Positions 1-8,676 of a stretch of DNA of 45,811 nt are shown here, piece after piece. A program made the translations under genes and the position numbers. The notes beneath the pieces are model-generated. The model did not search any database. It saw only the letters and a program-made list of their open reading frames with translations, and was not told the DNA's origin. The first letter of the stretch is position 1, and each line of letters begins with the position of its first letter. Source of the stretch: Opitutia bacterium (GTDB taxonomy: Bacteria; Verrucomicrobiota; Verrucomicrobiia; Opitutales; T3Sed10-336); contig PWMU01000002.1 of NCBI GenBank assembly GCA_003558065.1, positions 1 to 45,811 on the forward strand, in the 5' to 3' direction.

Positions 1-740
1 CCCCAGTAAATCAGATCGTTCGGAGCGACCGCGAGCCCCAGCGGAAGACCGATACCGTCGGCCAGCGTGGTGAAACTGGTCAGGTCATCCAGAGGGGAAA
101 CCCGGATTTCCGAACCGTGCGAGTAGTACATGAGATCCCCGAAAATCTCCATCGCGTTGGTGCTCCAATTGCCGAAGGGACTGTCCGGGCTTTGGATCTT
201 GTTGCTGCCGTCGAAATCACTGATCCACAATTCCGGTCCGAGTGCGGGATCACTGGCATAGAGCCGTTGGTTGGCGCGATCCAGTCCCAAAGGCGTGTAT
301 CGCGCGGCATCATCCATAATCGTTTGAACGCCGCCCCCGCTGAGATCGGAACGCATCACCTGCCCGGTGTACTCGGTCCAGTAAACATGTCCGCCGACGG
401 TATCGAGGGAGAGCATCTGGGGATTGGAACGGCCGGTGACGATGTCGGTCGCGGTTCCTCCGCCGATGGGAGCCCACGAGATGGCACCGGCTCCATCGGC
501 GCCATCCTGGGCGATATAAATCCGGTTGCCAGCCTGATCGAGCCCCAAACCAATCGGCCGGGTAAGCCCGGTTACGATCGCCTGAGCGTTGTTTCCACTC
601 CAATCGGCGGTCCACACCTCGCCCCGGTCGAGCTCGGACCAAAAGATGTGCTGGGATTCGGCTTCCTGGGGTGCCAGGAAAAACGCGAACGCCGCCAAAA
701 TCACCGAAGAAGGGCCTGTCAGTTTCGATAGTTGTTTCAT
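1..740 (-). CDS. Exported YWTD-type beta-propeller protein, C-terminus cut by window edge
   Basis: The minus strand is open from an ATG at 740 to the left edge, about 246 codons with no stop, so the gene continues outside the window. It begins MKQLSKLTGPSSVILAAFAF followed by a small-residue region ending ...AESQ, a Sec signal peptide. The mature part has repeated propeller-blade phrases: IFWSELDRG, GLTRPIGLGLDQAGNRIYIA, VYWTEYTG and LYASDPA. These are typical of LDL-receptor class B (YWTD) six-bladed beta-propellers. It is a paralogue of the genes at 1075-2043 and 3204-4148, which share the GL-x-RPIG phrase and end in PEP-CTERM. A C-terminal PEP-CTERM here is therefore likely but not visible. 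No Shine-Dalgarno sequence precedes the ATG. A TTGACA hexamer lies about 107 nt upstream. Ligand and function are unknown; a role in the envelope or extracellular matrix is inference. Confidence 0.85.
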   Translation of the reverse strand, partial: MKQLSKLTGPSSVILAAFAFFLAPQEAESQHIFWSELDRGEVWTADWSGNNAQAIVTGLTRPIGLGLDQAGNRIYIAQDGADGAGAISWAPIGGGTATDIVTGRSNPQMLSLDTVGGHVYWTEYTGQVMRSDLSGGGVQTIMDDAARYTPLGLDRANQRLYASDPALGPELWISDFDGSNKIQSPDSPFGNWSTNAMEIFGDLMYYSHGSEIRVSPLDDLTSFTTLADGIGLPLGLAVAPNDLIYW

Positions 741-1074
741 TTGCGGGTTATGGTTTTTGAGATGATCGCTCAGGTTTTGGTTCAATTATTCCAGCATTTT
801 ATTGGAACAAAAATATTTTGGTTACAGTCAAATAATATCTTTTTATTGTCAACCCTATTTTTTCTATCAGAAACACCTCTACCCCGATGGCAGCACGCGA
901 CGAACAATCCGCAATCGATGCGCAACCGCGCACCCCTGGAAGCCGCTCCCCTCACAACTTCCGGCGGAATTGACTCATCCACCCAAAACGGAATGTTTCA
1001 AATGAAAGGGGCGGCCTCCACTATCGGGAGGCCGCCCCTTCGAACGGAATTCGTGGATGGGATCCGGTTGCCGT
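741..1074. other. Intergenic region with terminator and AT-rich upstream region
   Basis: No gene is visible. The right half holds the hairpin terminator of the upstream paralogue (1006-1040). The left half (about 770-880) is much more AT-rich than the rest of the window and carries TTGACA on the minus strand at 847-852, a likely -35 element for the gene starting at 740. No convincing -10 is seen at 16-18 nt spacing. Confidence 0.5.
1006..1040 (-). terminator. Hairpin terminator of the 1075-2043 gene
   Basis: A perfect 14-bp stem (AAGGGGCGGCCTCC pairing with GGAGGCCGCCCCTT) surrounds a 7-nt loop. It lies 35 nt past the stop codon of the minus-strand gene. The T tract after it on the minus strand is weak (TTTCATTTG), so it may act partly as an RNA-stabilising hairpin. 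Confidence 0.7.
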
Positions 1075-2043
1075 TTATTTCTTCGCGAAGCGCCGGCGTA
1101 CAAGCACCAGGGCCCCGGCTCCCAATGCAAATATCAGGACGTAGGTTGAAGGCTCCGGGATCGCCGCAATGCCCCACGGATCGGTAACACCGGAGACCAA
1201 CTCGATACTATCGGCATTCGGATCCGTCAAATCGAGGGCCCGAATAAAGCTTCCGGAACGATCGCCATCAACGTCCACGCGATCGGACCAGAACAACGTA
1301 TTCCCGTCCGGACTCAGTGCCATCCCCAGCGCAAGGGCCGATGCGTCATCGAGAACGGTGTCCGACGTGCGTTGCAGGTCCGATAAAATCACCTCATTTC
1401 CCTCGGGAAAATAGAGATCGCCGTCATCAAAGAGGAGGGAATTGGTGACCCAGTTATCGCTAAAGTAATCCTCTACTTCTGAAGTAATGGTTCCGTCAAA
1501 ATCCGAAACCCATCCTGTGCCGGTTGACGGATTGGAAAAAAACAACTGTTCGCCGGCACCGTCGACCTCGAGTGACGTATACCGTTCGTTATTCGGCTGC
1601 GGCACGATGTTCTGAACATTGCTTCCGTCTGTATCCGCGCGAAATATCCCATCCGCGAAAGTTGCCCAAAAGAGCTGGTTCGAGCCTGAATCGAACCGTA
1701 ACTCCTGAGCAAAATCGGCGGCCCCGGTGACCAACGTTTCCAACGGAGCCGAACCGTCCAGACTTCCGCGGAGGACTCGCCCGTCAGTGGCGTTTTCGCT
1801 GATGTAGATGTGATTGTTCGCAGGATCCACGGCCAATCCGATAGGGTTGTTAAGCCCATCGTAGATTGTGGATACGCCGGATCCGTCAAACATCGACGTC
1901 TGAATACGGTCAGGCTCGTCTCCCCCGCTGCCGCTGGCCCAGAAAAGCTGCTGGGATCGCGCTTCCTGAGGAAGAACCAAGAGCATTGCACAGGCGGTGG
2001 TGGCGCCGATAAGAGAAAGTATTTTCTTCCGTGTTGTAGGCAT
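1075..2043 (-). CDS. PEP-CTERM exported YWTD-type beta-propeller protein
   Basis: The 322-residue protein opens with a signal peptide (MPTTRKKILSLIGATTACAM..., cleavage near ARSQ-Q). It then has propeller blades with the phrases LFWASGSGGDEPDRIQTS, GLNNPIGLAVDPANNHIYIS, LFWATFADGIFRADTDGSN and LFWSDRVDVDGD. The C-terminus is a textbook PEP-CTERM signal: IPEPSTY, a hydrophobic helix, then RRRFAKK. PEP-CTERM proteins are processed by an exosortase, which is not in this window, and end up on the surface or in the matrix. It lies between two paralogues but has its own promoter region and terminator, so the three are not one operon. No Shine-Dalgarno is seen before the ATG. The binding partner is unknown. 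Confidence 0.9.
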   Translation of the reverse strand: MPTTRKKILSLIGATTACAMLLVLPQEARSQQLFWASGSGGDEPDRIQTSMFDGSGVSTIYDGLNNPIGLAVDPANNHIYISENATDGRVLRGSLDGSAPLETLVTGAADFAQELRFDSGSNQLFWATFADGIFRADTDGSNVQNIVPQPNNERYTSLEVDGAGEQLFFSNPSTGTGWVSDFDGTITSEVEDYFSDNWVTNSLLFDDGDLYFPEGNEVILSDLQRTSDTVLDDASALALGMALSPDGNTLFWSDRVDVDGDRSGSFIRALDLTDPNADSIELVSGVTDPWGIAAIPEPSTYVLIFALGAGALVLVRRRFAKK

Positions 2044-2505
2044 CTTTATTGGGGGTTCCGTTTACTTTTTTATTTGGGAGCACTCGTGAAGGGTCCGGGT
2101 GCTTCGTTGGATGCTCGTCAAAACAGTTACCGCCAGGTTGGACCTCGGCTTGCCCTGCTTCAATCGAACTATAGGCGGGCGAGAGTATGAACCCCCGCTA
2201 CCCCGGTTGTCAACCATTTTTAGTGAGAAATTCATCGAACCTGGCCGCACGTGGAAGCATGAAGGAAACCATTAACGATCGTTTTCGCTTTTTCCCGTAA
2301 CAGCGATCCGGAGATCGGTTTCCCCTGGTCGTCGGAAAATGGAAGGCCCCACTCCGGTCTTTTTATCGACCTTCTGTCGCGGGCAGCCGAAGGCGGCTGG
2401 GGTATGCAGCCGGGCGCACCCTCGACCATCGATCAAATCCCGATCCCGGTGTCACCGCCGGCGAAGATTGCGTTTGGGGGCCGGGCCTGTTGTATGGTTG
2501 GGTAC
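2044..2505. other. Divergent intergenic region, 462 bp
   Basis: This separates the minus-strand propeller gene (start 2043) from the plus-strand Cupin_5 gene (start 2506). The minus strand has a candidate promoter at 2184-2213. A short perfect hairpin, CAGCCG-AAGG-CGGCTG, lies at 2384-2399 without a T tract. Nothing else is recognised; the open frames here look like chance. Confidence 0.5.
2184..2213 (-). promoter_or_regulatory. Candidate sigma-70 promoter for the 1075-2043 gene
   Basis: On the minus strand TTGACA (2213-2208) is followed after 18 nt by CATACT (2189-2184), four of six matches to TATAAT. The predicted leader is about 135 nt. TTGACA lies within the short palindrome GGTTGTCAACC. 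Confidence 0.35.
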
Positions 2506-3021
2506 ATGGGCACAAAGGAACGGGGACCGGACTATTGGATTGAAAAGCTCGGATTGCGGGAGCATCCGGAGGGCGGCTATTATCGTCGGACGTACGAGGC
2601 GCGGGAAACAGTCTCGGAAGAGGCCCTTCCCGGCCGGTTTGACGGCGACCGTGTATTGGGAACCGCGATTTATTATCTGCTGCCTCGGGAAAGCCCCTCC
2701 CGGTTTCACCGAATCAAATCGGACGAGCTCTGGCATTTTTACACGGGCGGACCGGCGGTGGTGTATGTGATCTCCGCCGATGGAAAACGGACGGATCGGT
2801 TTCTCGGGCCGGATCCGGATCGGGGGCAGTGTTTTCAGGCGGTGATTCCCCACGGCTCGTGGTTTGCCGCGGAGGTTCTGGAAGGGGGGTTCTCCCTGTT
2901 TGGTTGCACGGTGTCGCCCGGATTTGCGTTTGAGGACCTGGAACTGGGCGACGGGGGTGTATTGCTGAAACAATATCCGAACCACCGGAGATTGATCGAG
3001 AGGCTGACGCCTGCCGGGTGA
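2506..3021 (+). CDS. Cupin_5 (DUF985) family protein
   Basis: This is a 171-residue cytosolic protein that spans the whole family. The N-terminal YWIEKLGLREHPEGGYYRRT matches the usual Cupin_5 opening. It is followed by a double-stranded beta-helix with conserved FHRIKSDELWHFYTG, the VIPHGSWFAAEV turn and the final FGCTVSPGFAFEDLELG. Bacterial and plant members have a jelly-roll fold; their biochemical role is not settled, so no reaction is claimed. The frame opens earlier (2404), but only residues from MGTKERGPD fit the family. An ATG at 2494 is the alternative start. The gene stands alone between two minus-strand propeller genes. Confidence 0.85.
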   Translation: MGTKERGPDYWIEKLGLREHPEGGYYRRTYEARETVSEEALPGRFDGDRVLGTAIYYLLPRESPSRFHRIKSDELWHFYTGGPAVVYVISADGKRTDRFLGPDPDRGQCFQAVIPHGSWFAAEVLEGGFSLFGCTVSPGFAFEDLELGDGGVLLKQYPNHRRLIERLTPAG

Positions 3022-3130
3022 GTCGCCTGATTGGCCGGTCGCCCCTTGTCCGAAGCTCGGTGGGTTATCAAAGGCGTTCCCAACGTCCCATTTCCCTGAC
3101 GAAAACCACCCGGAAGGGGTGAGCCCACGC

Positions 3131-3164
3131 AAAAAAAAAGAGGCAGCGCCTCCGGCGCTGCCTC
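3131..3164 (-). terminator. Intrinsic terminator of the 3204-4148 gene
   Basis: A 10-bp stem (GAGGCAGCGC with GCGCTGCCTC) surrounds a 5-nt loop. On the minus strand it is followed directly by nine T residues (3139-3131). It lies 40 nt after the stop codon of the minus-strand propeller gene and may also stop transcripts arriving from the Cupin_5 gene. Confidence 0.92.
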
Positions 3165-3203
3165 TCTGTAACAAGAAGTTAAAGTTATGATAGGGAAAGG
3201 CTC

Positions 3204-4148
3204 CTACTTGCGAAACCTGCGACGAAGCATGACCAGAAGGCCGATAACTCCGCCGAAGATCAGAGCATAGGTGCTCGGCTCGGGGATAACAGCGATTCCG
3301 AACATCGTATCGGTCGGCAAGTCGTCAGCGAGAATTTCCGAAGTGCTGCCCGGTTCGGCGGCGACTCGTCCGATCACTCCATCTCTTCCGGCCCAATAAA
3401 TTTCTCCGTCGAACATTGTAATACCGTGAACATTCATGGCGTCCGTCGCAATAGTGACTTCATTTCCCCCGCCGTGATCGCGCCGTTTGATGGCATTCTC
3501 GCCAGCGTCGCCGTAGTAGATCTGGCCGGTTGCCTGATCCACCGCCAGGGTGTTGAACCTCCAATTGGCTTCGGCCATGGGCTGGTGGACCAACTGATCG
3601 TTTGCTCCGTCGAGGTCCATGCGATAGAGGCCGATGTCGCCACTCGGCTCACCGTAAAAGATGTGGTCTCCTCCGTCATGGATGTCGATCGCCGTGTACG
3701 CGCCAGCCAATCCGCCATGCACCTGGAAACCAGTTCCGTCCGTACCTCCGCTCATGATTCCGGCTCCGAAATCACTCCAATACAGGGTACCGCCACGCAC
3801 GGCAATCTTCTGGGCGTTGGTAAACCCCGTGGTTTGGCCGTCAAAAACGGTGGATATTCCACTACCGTCCAGATTCGAACGAGCGATCCGGCTGGTATCG
3901 GCGTCCACTCCATCCTCCGCCCAGTAAAGAGTTCCGTTGCCGACCGCAACACCAATCGGGCGATTCAAACCGGAGATAATCTCGGTAGCGGTGCCACCCA
4001 CGGACATGGTCCAAATCGACCCCTGTTCGAAGTTATCCGAATGTCCCGCGTCATTCGTCCAATAGATTTGCTGTGCGGAAACCCCGCTGGCAAGAAAGGC
4101 CAGAGCTGTTGCACCCGCAAAGGTACTCCTCAAGAATTTATTTTTCAT
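3204..4148 (-). CDS. PEP-CTERM exported YWTD-type beta-propeller protein
   Basis: This is a 314-residue exported protein. The frame extends upstream to 4355, but the signal peptide MKNKFLRSTFAGATALAFLA, ending ...GVSAQ, sets the ATG at 4148 as the start. The blades include IYWTNDAGHSDNFEQGS, GLNRPIGVAVGNGTLYWAED, TLYWSDFGAGIM and IYYGDAGENAI. The C-terminus is IPEPSTY, a helix rich in I/G/L, then RRRFRK, a PEP-CTERM signal. It is the closest visible relative of the gene at 1075-2043. It lies head-to-head with the aminotransferase gene (4484) and has its own strong terminator. No Shine-Dalgarno is visible. Its role is unknown beyond likely exosortase-dependent surface or matrix placement. Confidence 0.9.
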   Translation of the reverse strand: MKNKFLRSTFAGATALAFLASGVSAQQIYWTNDAGHSDNFEQGSIWTMSVGGTATEIISGLNRPIGVAVGNGTLYWAEDGVDADTSRIARSNLDGSGISTVFDGQTTGFTNAQKIAVRGGTLYWSDFGAGIMSGGTDGTGFQVHGGLAGAYTAIDIHDGGDHIFYGEPSGDIGLYRMDLDGANDQLVHQPMAEANWRFNTLAVDQATGQIYYGDAGENAIKRRDHGGGNEVTIATDAMNVHGITMFDGEIYWAGRDGVIGRVAAEPGSTSEILADDLPTDTMFGIAVIPEPSTYALIFGGVIGLLVMLRRRFRK

Positions 4149-4483
4149 AGTATTGTTTAGGTTGGGTTCGGTTGCGTTCGATTCGATTCGAGAGCCTGTC
4201 CTTTCAGGGCAAACTTCAATCAAGCTGGTTACCATTCTTTCTCGAACTTTAGGGGAGATTGGCTTTGAGATAGGACCATTGTCAATCTTTTCCTCAATGT
4301 TTCCCCGGATGGGAAAGGCTCGAAGCACCCTCCCTCGTCCGCGGGAAACGGCCATTCAGGATCAAACAATCCACTCCGCGGCGGACCGGCGGCCAATTCC
4401 GTATTCGGGAGGGTAAGGGACCAGGGAACCCTTGGATTTTTCAGCTTTGCTCCCCTGGGACGTATGGTTAATGATTTTCCCGT
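4149..4483. other. Divergent intergenic region, 335 bp
   Basis: This lies between the divergent propeller gene (start 4148) and the aminotransferase gene (start 4484). The minus strand has TTGACA at 4285-4280, inside ATTGTCAAT, but no good -10 at normal spacing. No other structure is recognised. Confidence 0.45.
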
Positions 4484-5758
4484 ATGACTTCTCAGAAAAC
4501 AATGGAAACGCTGTTTTCCTCCCTCGGCAGCCGCCTGACCCCGCCGCAGATCACGCGGTTGATGAGGACGGCGCTGGAGAATCCCGATCTTTTGTCCCTG
4601 GCGGCCGGGTTCACAGACACCGGGACGTTGCCGCGGGAGGAGATTCGGGAAGCGGTGGATTGGATTCTGACAAACCCGGGAGGCACGGAGAGCCTGCAGT
4701 ACGGGACCAACCAGGGACGGCCGGGACTGCGTTTTCTGCTGGCGGAACGCTTGGCGGCACAGGACGCCGGGCCGGGAGCGGGCGACCCGGCGTCGCTGTT
4801 CATTACGAACGGCTCGCAGCAGGCGCTTTCCCTGGCATTGCAGACCCTTTGTGATCCCGGCGACATCGTTCTGGTGGAGCGTCCGACCTATTTCGTCTTC
4901 CTGGAACTGGCGCGCGGGCTGGGAATCGAGCTGCATTCGCTGCCGGCGGGAGAGGACGGGAAAACCGATGCCAACGGGCTTGCGGGATTGCTTTCGGGCT
5001 GGAAGAGCGAGGGCCGTCTCGCCCGATTGAAGGCGGTTTACCTGGTTTCCTATTTTTCGAACCCTTCCTCGTGCAGTCTCGAGGAAGCGGAAAAGGAGCG
5101 GATCGGGCGCGTTCTCGCGGACCACGGGGCGTACCCGGCGCTGATCGAGGACGCGGCCTACCGGGACCTGTACTTTGACGCGCCCCATCCCTCCCGGAGT
5201 ATTCTCCGACTGGATTCGCTGGCGGCGTTTCCCCGGCTTTACGCGGGAACCTGCACGAAGGCCTTCGCGACGGGATTAAAAGTCGGCTACGCGGTGTGCC
5301 CGGACGAAGCCTGGCGGGAGCGGATGCTTTACCTGAAGGGCCAGCACGACTTCGGAACCGCGAACTTCAACCAGGCGATCGTCGAGAGGGTGCTTGAGAC
5401 GGGAGACTACGATCGATGCCTGGAGGGATTGCGCCAGCATTATCGCCGGAAGCGGGATGCTCTGTCCGCGGTTTTCACGAGCGAGGATCTGGGCGCGATG
5501 GGATGGCACTGGGAGATGCCGCAAGGCGGGCTTTACTTCTGGCTCCGCGGCCCCTCCGGCCTGGATACGGGTACGGAATCGGTCTTTTGCCGGCAGGCGC
5601 TGGAAAACGGGGTCCTGTATGTTCCGGGCGGACTGTGTTACGGAGACGACCCGCCCCCCAACTACGTCCGCATCAGTTTCGGCGTGCTCCAGGAAGCCGA
5701 GCTGGCGGAGGCCGGGCGGCGGTTTGTACGGACCGCGCGCGAGTTTGCGCTGGGGTGA
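4484..5758 (+). CDS. PLP-dependent class I/II aminotransferase
   Basis: This is a 424-residue fold-type I aminotransferase of the 2-aminoadipate/aromatic (LysN-like, MocR-catalytic-domain-like) subgroup. Visible landmarks are the substrate-entry segment LQYGTNQGRPGLRFLLAERL, the cofactor loop ITNGSQQAL, NPGG-type turns, the PLP-ring aspartate in LIEDAAYRDLY (Asp223) and the Schiff-base lysine in GTCTKAFATGLKVGY (Lys259). There is no N-terminal winged-helix domain, so it is an enzyme and not a MocR regulator. The donor amino acid cannot be read from sequence. The family uses alpha-aminoadipate, branched or aromatic amino acids with 2-oxoglutarate. There is no clear Shine-Dalgarno; ATG 4502 is an alternative start. 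It stands alone. Confidence 0.9.
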   Translation: MTSQKTMETLFSSLGSRLTPPQITRLMRTALENPDLLSLAAGFTDTGTLPREEIREAVDWILTNPGGTESLQYGTNQGRPGLRFLLAERLAAQDAGPGAGDPASLFITNGSQQALSLALQTLCDPGDIVLVERPTYFVFLELARGLGIELHSLPAGEDGKTDANGLAGLLSGWKSEGRLARLKAVYLVSYFSNPSSCSLEEAEKERIGRVLADHGAYPALIEDAAYRDLYFDAPHPSRSILRLDSLAAFPRLYAGTCTKAFATGLKVGYAVCPDEAWRERMLYLKGQHDFGTANFNQAIVERVLETGDYDRCLEGLRQHYRRKRDALSAVFTSEDLGAMGWHWEMPQGGLYFWLRGPSGLDTGTESVFCRQALENGVLYVPGGLCYGDDPPPNYVRISFGVLQEAELAEAGRRFVRTAREFALG

Positions 5759-6184
5759 GCAGCGACGGCCGGGAATGGGCCGACGCGGATTGATGGGGAG
5801 GGAATAGGAATCGTGAAACGTAACGTGACGCGCGAGCTCAATGCTCCCGGGTTGCCGCCAACGGCTTTTTCATCCGCCTGCCGCATGCCGCATGAAGAAG
5901 CATTTGAGATCAAAAATTGGAGATTTCAGATTTTCCCCATCTATGTACGATCAAGGGAACTCATATGAAAAGACCGTGGAGTTGCTGCCGGTCGCGCGCG
6001 TTTTTTGCTTTTGTTCCTGCGCGGGTGTGACAGAATCTGACCTCTAAAACCGGTTGCAGAAGGTGTTGGGTCGTTGGTGACGGTTTTTCGCGGCATAAAA
6101 CCGCTCCTACAGGAATGACGAAAGGTCGCGGCTCCTAGAGGAACAATGAGGTGAAGGAACGGAACATTTGGGAGAGCTAATAGC
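5759..6184. other. Intergenic region with REP-like repeats, 426 bp
   Basis: No gene is supported. The right half contains a REP-like hairpin (6080-6113) and a decayed second copy of its tail (TCGCGGCTCCTAGAGG, 6125-6140). A purine-rich stretch around 5905-5935 (GGAGATTTCAGATTTT) looks like a degenerate intergenic repeat. Confidence 0.45.
6080..6113. repeat. REP-like palindromic element
   Basis: The core GCGG-CATAAAA-CCGC forms a small hairpin followed by TCCTACAGG. On the minus strand it reads TAGGAGCGGTTTTATGCCGCG, a Shine-Dalgarno-like AGGAG placed 7 nt before an ATG. Related copies are at 8576-8658, 10182-10212, 26470-26495 and 34705-34733. Confidence 0.75.
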
Positions 6185-7603
6185 ATGAAGATCTGTTGCA
6201 TAGGGGCGGGGTATGTCGGGGGGCCGACAATGGCGATGATCGCGTTGAAGTCGCCTGATGTCCGCGTGACGGTCGTGGACATCAACGAAGACCGCATCGC
6301 CGCCTGGAACTCCGGCGAGCTTCCGATCTACGAACCGGGGCTGGACGAAGTGGTGCGCGAGTGCCGCGGGCGGAACCTGTTTTTTTCGACGGACGTGGAC
6401 ACGGGGATCCGCGAGGCGGATATGATCTTTGTCAGCGTCAACACCCCGACCAAAACCTACGGCATCGGCGCGGGTCAGGCGGCGGATCTGCGTTTTGTGG
6501 AATTGTGCGCCCGGCGGATCGCCAAGGCGGCCGACGGGCCGAAGATCGTGGTCGAAAAGTCCACGTTGCCGGTACGGACGGCTGAATCCATCAAGCGGAT
6601 ACTCAGCGCCAACCTGAACGGCCACGGCTTTCAGGTTCTCTCGAACCCGGAATTTCTCGCCGAAGGCACGGCGATCCGCGATCTGAGCGAGCCCGACCGG
6701 GTGCTGATCGGCGGCGAGGATACGGACGAAGGCAGGCGGGCGGTCGAGTCGCTCGCATCCATTTACGCGAACTGGGTTCCCCGCGAGAACATCATCACCA
6801 CCAATCTCTGGTCCTCGGAGCTCTCCAAGCTGACCGCCAACGCCTTTCTGGCGCAGCGGATATCGTCGATCAACGCGATCTCCGAGCTTTGTGAAGCGAC
6901 GGGGGCGGACGTGGACGAAGTCGCCTATTCGATCGGCCGCGACAAGCGCATCGGCCCGAAATTCCTGAAAGCCTCGGTCGGGTTCGGCGGGTCGTGTTTT
7001 CAGAAGGACATCCTGAACCTGGTTTACCTGTGCCGCCATTTCGGCCTGCCGCAAGTCGCGGACTACTGGGAACAGGTGGTCCGGATGAACGATCACCAGA
7101 AGAAGCGATTTGCGGAGAAGGTCGTGAAGACGCTGTTCAACACGGTTTCCGGAAAGAAAATCGCCGTCTTCGGATTTGCCTTCAAGAAGGATACGAATGA
7201 TACCCGGGAATCCGCGGCGATCTACGTCTGCCGCGATCTGCTGCAAGAAAGGGCGGTGCTATCGATTTACGATCCGAAAGTCTCGCCCGAAGAGATCCGC
7301 CGCAATTTCGATCAGCAGGACTGGAGCGCCGGACCCGCGGACGACGGACCGGGCGTCACCATCGCCGACAATCCCTACGAGGCGGCGGAAGGCGCGCATG
7401 CCGTGCTGATCCTGACCGAGTGGGACGAGTTCCGGGAACTGGACTACAAGCGAATTCGGAAGGGCATGCACCAACCCGCCTTTCTGTTCGACGGACGCAA
7501 CATCATGGACCTCGCGAATCTCCGGAAGATCGGGTTCGAGGCATTCGGAATCGGCAAGGGGGCGCCGGCGCTGAACCTTCCTTCGGGGGCGGGTTCAGGA
7601 TAA
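6185..7603 (+). CDS. ugd: UDP-glucose 6-dehydrogenase, animal-like type
   Basis: This 472-residue enzyme oxidises UDP-glucose to UDP-glucuronate with two NAD+, supplying acid sugar for extracellular polysaccharide. The NAD-binding Rossmann motif GAGYVGGP is at residues 7-14. The catalytic cysteine is Cys271 in [10 protein letters not shown]. The central substrate-binding part includes [11 protein letters not shown] and [16 protein letters not shown], and the C-terminal domain includes [14 protein letters not shown]. Long stretches ([40 protein letters not shown]) match what I recall of animal UGDH much better than the shorter bacterial Ugd/TuaD type. A Shine-Dalgarno GGGAGAG lies 8 nt before the ATG. 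The next gene begins 18 nt downstream, so co-transcription with the PHP gene is possible. Confidence 0.95.
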   Translation: MKICCIGAGYVGGPTMAMIALKSPDVRVTVVDINEDRIAAWNSGELPIYEPGLDEVVRECRGRNLFFSTDVDTGIREADMIFVSVNTPTKTYGIGAGQAADLRFVELCARRIAKAADGPKIVVEKSTLPVRTAESIKRILSANLNGHGFQVLSNPEFLAEGTAIRDLSEPDRVLIGGEDTDEGRRAVESLASIYANWVPRENIITTNLWSSELSKLTANAFLAQRISSINAISELCEATGADVDEVAYSIGRDKRIGPKFLKASVGFGGSCFQKDILNLVYLCRHFGLPQVADYWEQVVRMNDHQKKRFAEKVVKTLFNTVSGKKIAVFGFAFKKDTNDTRESAAIYVCRDLLQERAVLSIYDPKVSPEEIRRNFDQQDWSAGPADDGPGVTIADNPYEAAEGAHAVLILTEWDEFRELDYKRIRKGMHQPAFLFDGRNIMDLANLRKIGFEAFGIGKGAPALNLPSGAGSG

Positions 7604-7621
7604 ACACGAATTCGAGACACA

Positions 7622-8527
7622 ATGCCATCCAAACCACTGATCCATCCCTACCAGAACCTTCCCTCATCCGATCGATGGCTGCGGGGAAACCTGCACACTC
7701 ACACCACCCGAAGCGACGGGAGGCGGGAGCCGCAGGCAGTTATCGACGATTACGCCGCGCGCGGCTACCACTTTTTGATGATCTCCGACCACGATTGCGT
7801 CTTCGAAGAGGGCGAGCTGACCCGCTTTGATTCGCGCGGCATGGTATTGATTCCCGGAAACGAAATCACCTCCAACGGACCGCATCTTCTTCACGTCGCC
7901 ACGACCCGTCTCGTCGACCCCTATGACGACCGGCAGCACTGCATTCAGGAAGCGGTAAAAGGAGGCGGCTTCATCATCGTCAACCATCCCAACTGGGGAA
8001 AGGATTTCGCCCATTGTCCGATTGAACGTCTCGAATCCTGGACCGGCTACGCGGGACTGGAAATCTACAACGGCACAGTGGGCCGTCTGCCCGGAAGCCC
8101 GTACGCCACGGACAAGTGGGACCGCCTCTTGAGTCTGGGCCGCAGAGTCTGGGCCTACGCCAACGACGACAGTCATTTGCCGAAAGACGATGTCGGACTG
8201 GGCTGGAACGTTGTCTGCGCGGACAGCTCCGACCCGGAAAGCATCGTGGAAGCGCTGCGGACCGGCCGTTTTTACGCTTCCACAGGAGTGGTAATCCGAA
8301 GCATCGAAGTCGAGGGCGGCCGCATCCGTCTCGAAACGGAGAACGCGGAACGGATCGTTGCCATCGGCGATCATGGAAAGCGGCTCGCCCAGGTGGACGA
8401 ACGGGAAATGGTCTTCACCGTTCCGGCGAAGGCAGGTTACGTACGGTTCGAGTGCTGGGGACGCGGGGAACAATTCGCCTGGACCCAGCCGTTCGTCCGG
8501 GAAACGGGTGGTCGCGACCGCTCCTGA
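7622..8527 (+). CDS. PHP-domain metal-dependent phosphoesterase
   Basis: This 301-residue cytosolic protein has a complete PHP active site. Motif I is NLHTHTTRSDG (His25, His27, Asp32), motif II ISDHD (Asp56, His57), then PGNEIT (Glu81), GPHLLHV (His88, His91), NHPNWG (His122) and NDDSH (His185). Such proteins hydrolyse phosphoester bonds using two or three metal ions. The nearest groups are stand-alone PHP phosphoesterases related to the RNase AM/TrpH families. The C-terminal 80 residues form a small beta-rich extension after the barrel (from about residue 215). The substrate cannot be told from sequence. It follows ugd by 18 nt and is followed by a tandem REP-like cluster, where the transcript may end. 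Confidence 0.85.
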   Translation: MPSKPLIHPYQNLPSSDRWLRGNLHTHTTRSDGRREPQAVIDDYAARGYHFLMISDHDCVFEEGELTRFDSRGMVLIPGNEITSNGPHLLHVATTRLVDPYDDRQHCIQEAVKGGGFIIVNHPNWGKDFAHCPIERLESWTGYAGLEIYNGTVGRLPGSPYATDKWDRLLSLGRRVWAYANDDSHLPKDDVGLGWNVVCADSSDPESIVEALRTGRFYASTGVVIRSIEVEGGRIRLETENAERIVAIGDHGKRLAQVDEREMVFTVPAKAGYVRFECWGRGEQFAWTQPFVRETGGRDRS

Positions 8528-8575
8528 GCCAACCCGGCGATTCGGGGAGGGGGGAACCGGCTCCACGGCCGTTCA

Positions 8576-8658
8576 ATCGCGGGGTAAACCCGGCTCCTAC
8601 AGGATCGCGGGGTAAACCCGGCTCCTACAAGATCGCGGGGTAAACCCGCTCCTACGGG
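8576..8658. repeat. Tandem triplet of REP-like units
   Basis: Three adjacent near-identical units of 28, 28 and about 26 bp lie at 8576-8603, 8604-8631 and 8632-8658. Each contains GCGGGGTAAACCC followed by GGCTCCTACA (GCTCCTAC in the third). A decayed fourth copy may lie just before (GGAACCGGCTCCACGG). They lie between two convergent genes (PHP and sugar isomerase). No unique spacers separate them, so this is not a CRISPR array. Confidence 0.9.
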
Positions 8659-8676
8659 GGGGGTGAGGCGAAACGT

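Noticed and set aside
2232-2429. 65-codon minus-strand frame in the first divergent gap
   Set aside because: No family resemblance, no Shine-Dalgarno, and composition like other chance frames in this GC-rich DNA.
4484-5758. MocR-type transcriptional regulator
   Set aside because: Only the aminotransferase domain is present; there is no N-terminal winged-helix DNA-binding domain in frame upstream.
8576-8658. Possible short CRISPR array
   Set aside because: The 26-28-bp units are directly adjacent without unique spacers, there are no cas genes, and single copies are dispersed in other gaps. They fit a REP-like family.
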